From JAGVPT01 sp964384415 (lineage in GTDB: Bacteria; Bacteroidota; Ignavibacteria; UBA10030; UBA8401): DNA of 14,808 bases. Every line of letters starts with the position of its first letter. Within the stretch, counting starts at the first letter, position 1. The stretch covers positions 1-14,808 of the forward strand of contig CAYLMV010000092.1 of the NCBI GenBank assembly GCA_964384415.1, written 5' to 3'. Under the pieces are notes generated by a model, which saw only the letters and a list, made by a program, of their open reading frames with translations, was not told where the DNA came from and did not search any database. The translations under genes and the position numbers were made by a program. Below, one piece after another: positions 13,395 through 14,808 of the stretch.

Positions 13395-14417
13395 TCACGC
13401 ACTCGGGGCGCCGTGAGAAATGCCTCCGAGAAAAACACGAACGGCTTTCATCTCATTGGCATAGGCATGCCGGACATACACAAAGCCGATTCCTGCCATC
13501 GCCGAGAGAAAGAAGGAGATGGTCACAATCAATCGCCGCTCGGGCTTTTCTTTTTTTGCGGCCGGCCTCCCTGCATCCATGATGTTGACGATTGGGATGT
13601 TTTTTATCTCTTCAATTCGCGTAAGCTCGTACTGCCGTTTTAATTCCGTATACAACGTTGAGTTTATCTGAACCTGCCTCGCGTAGCGCCCCTCTTCCAG
13701 CAGCAGCTGAGGAGAATCGGCAATCCTTCTATTGTTTTCGCGAAAATCCTTTAACTCGTTTTCCGATTTTCCCAGATCGCCTTCCACATCTCTCAGTCTC
13801 CCCTCAATCCATTTTCGCTGTTCGGTTGCATTCGTCGTTCGTTTTGTTCTCATGAACAGATCCAGCTCATGGGCGATTGCATTGACGATATCCGCGGAGA
13901 GCTGCGGCTCCTTCGTCAAGAGCGATATAGAAAGAACATTTGTTTTGATATCAAGAGACACATCGACTTCTTCGCGCAGGACCAGCAGCATGGTCTCGTA
14001 AGCGACCCGGGGATCTTTCGCGTCGATATCCCAAATCTGGAGAAGGTTGGCCGAATCTGGGAACAACCTGGTCTTGTACTTTTGAAAGATCACGTTCTTC
14101 AGCACCGCCTCGCTCTTCACGATGGTCGGATAGAGCTTGGGGATGGAGATTTCCCCGCCGACATTTACCCCCGCCAGGGATGCAAGGTCGGTCAGGCCGC
14201 CCAAACCGGACAGTTTGCTCTGATCTGCTGCCGGCAGGATGACCACGGTCGACCTGTACCACAGGGGGAGCAAGAAACTGACGATGAGAGAGAGAACGGT
14301 TACCGCTCCGATGATCTCGGCGATGAGTTTTCGGGAAGCCCACAGAACGGAGAACAGCTGCTTGTAATCGAAGGGAGTTCTTCCTTTAGCGGTCTCTGAC
14401 GGGGATTCGTTTTCCAT
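13395..14417 (-). CDS. wzz: Wzz-type polysaccharide chain-length/co-polymerase protein
   Basis: This 340-residue inner-membrane protein has the polysaccharide co-polymerase layout: a short cytoplasmic N-terminus with FDYKQLFSVLWASRKLI, a first membrane helix at about 32-52, the Wzz-domain strand YRSTVVILPAADQS at 54-67, and a long periplasmic part with a predicted coiled-coil at about 196-272 (rich in E, K, R and L). A proline-containing DAGRPAAKKEKPERRL segment at 281-296 precedes the second helix at 297-316. No cytoplasmic kinase domain follows, so it is the kinase-free type. It would set polymer length together with Wzy and link to the Wza-like exporter encoded upstream. The ATG at 14415-14417 has a GAGA-like site. 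It lies 168 bases after the export gene. The subtype and polymer are not determined. Confidence 0.88.
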   Translation of the reverse strand: MENESPSETAKGRTPFDYKQLFSVLWASRKLIAEIIGAVTVLSLIVSFLLPLWYRSTVVILPAADQSKLSGLGGLTDLASLAGVNVGGEISIPKLYPTIVKSEAVLKNVIFQKYKTRLFPDSANLLQIWDIDAKDPRVAYETMLLVLREEVDVSLDIKTNVLSISLLTKEPQLSADIVNAIAHELDLFMRTKRTTNATEQRKWIEGRLRDVEGDLGKSENELKDFRENNRRIADSPQLLLEEGRYARQVQINSTLYTELKRQYELTRIEEIKNIPIVNIMDAGRPAAKKEKPERRLIVTISFFLSAMAGIGFVYVRHAYANEMKAVRVFLGGISHGAPSA

Positions 14418-14585
14418 TTTCTCGGTGTCTTAATGCTTCAATAACTGATTCGTTTGATCCCGCTTGAAGGAGCGAGTGCTTAATTCCGAAGTCCGCAGCA
14501 TCAGAAAGTTTTGCGCGGAATCAGACTTGGATCGATGTTCACAAAGTCCGCCAAGTTGAACTCACTCCCTCGGCGTCTTCGAACT
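14418..14585. other. Gap between wza-like gene and wzz
   Basis: These 168 bases contain only weak structure: a 6-base inverted repeat ACTTGG/CCAAGT (14525-14530 and 14551-14556) with a 20-base loop, and another pair ATTCCG/CGGAAT further along. Neither is followed by a T-run on the minus strand, so I do not call a terminator. I see no convincing gene or promoter. Confidence 0.3.
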
Positions 14586-14808
14586 CTATTTTGTCACCTG
14601 CACGATGGCAATCGATATTGCTGCCAAGCTCGCCATCACCGTTGCCCAGGAAGAGAGAATCTGCAGAGTATTGTCCGGCTTTTCGATCTTCTTGGGCACG
14701 TACACCACGCTGCCTGGCAGGACATCGGGATCCGGGAAAGGCCACATGCGGGACTGCAATTTGGTGCCGCCCGGCAAGAACACGACAACTTTTCCTTCAT
14801 CGGCTTCT
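14586..14808 (-). CDS. Polysaccharide export protein (Wza/SLBB family), C-terminal 74 residues
   Basis: The frame is open from the right window edge to a stop at 14586-14588. The visible part reads through KVVVFLPGGTKLQ and then DPDVLPGSVVYVPKK, the pattern of the last SLBB repeat of outer-membrane polysaccharide export proteins (a D-x-LxPGDxVxVP-type strand). It ends with a hydrophobic stretch of about 20 residues (SSWATVMASLAAISIAIVQV) and the tail TK, which could be the C-terminal membrane-spanning helix. The start, signal peptide and poly-export domain lie outside the window. Pairing with a Wzz-type gene downstream supports the role in export of a capsule or exopolysaccharide. Its presence implies a diderm cell. 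Confidence 0.8.
   Translation of the reverse strand, partial: EADEGKVVVFLPGGTKLQSRMWPFPDPDVLPGSVVYVPKKIEKPDNTLQILSSWATVMASLAAISIAIVQVTK

Noticed and set aside
13008..13643. Plus-strand open frame of 211 codons covering the wzz-pseB gap
   Set aside because: Both ends run antisense into confident genes and the start lies inside pseB. Only the part in the gap remains of interest, and it is recorded as a finding.
1..14808. CRISPR array, tRNA, rRNA or complete insertion sequence
   Set aside because: I saw no regularly spaced repeats, no cloverleaf-like or rRNA-like stretches and no transposase with paired terminal repeats.

Overview
The window is part of a surface-glycan biosynthesis locus in which every gene I can support is on the minus strand, so transcription runs from high to low coordinates. 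The right edge holds the end of an outer-membrane polysaccharide export (Wza/SLBB) protein, which implies a Gram-negative (diderm) cell. Base composition looks balanced and several genes have modest Shine-Dalgarno sites (AGGA, GAGG, AAAAGG, AAAGGA). I cannot name a phylum from this sequence alone. I see no tRNA, rRNA, CRISPR array or recognisable insertion sequence.

Layout in order of transcription. (1) Export and length control: a Wza-like C-terminus (14586-14808, cut by the window edge), then a Wzz-type chain-length/co-polymerase protein (13395-14417). (2) A 286-base gap. (3) A very tight run of 12 genes from 13108 down to 889, with overlaps of 4-23 bases or gaps of at most 40 bases. It opens with recognisable pseudaminic acid enzymes in pathway order: PseB dehydratase, PseC aminotransferase and a PseH-like GNAT. 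Next come an extended SDR, a calcineurin-like metallophosphoesterase and an ATP-grasp ligase, then PseI (the nonulosonate synthase), an aldo-keto reductase and a SpsF-type cytidylyltransferase that could make the CMP-sugar. The run ends with a class III (glutamate-1-semialdehyde aminomutase-like) aminotransferase, a FemAB/GNAT-fold acyl- or aminoacyl-transferase, an unusual DegT-like PLP protein and a SAM methyltransferase. (4) After 158 bases, the first 243 codons of a Wzx-type flippase run off the left edge.

How they may work together. PseB-PseC-PseH should turn UDP-GlcNAc into UDP-2,4-diacetamido-2,4,6-trideoxy-L-altrose. PseI condenses the free sugar with phosphoenolpyruvate, and the SpsF-like protein activates the product with CTP. 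The usual UDP-sugar hydrolase PseG is not in the window. A metallophosphoesterase sits between PseH and PseI, and I suggest it as a candidate replacement. The extra SDR, reductase, class III aminotransferase, ATP-grasp ligase, FemAB-like transferase, DegT-like protein and methyltransferase suggest that the final sugar is not plain pseudaminic acid. It may be a further aminated, acylated or aminoacylated and methylated derivative. That product is inference; the enzyme families and their order are read from the sequence. No glycosyltransferase is visible, so assembly genes probably lie beyond the left edge.
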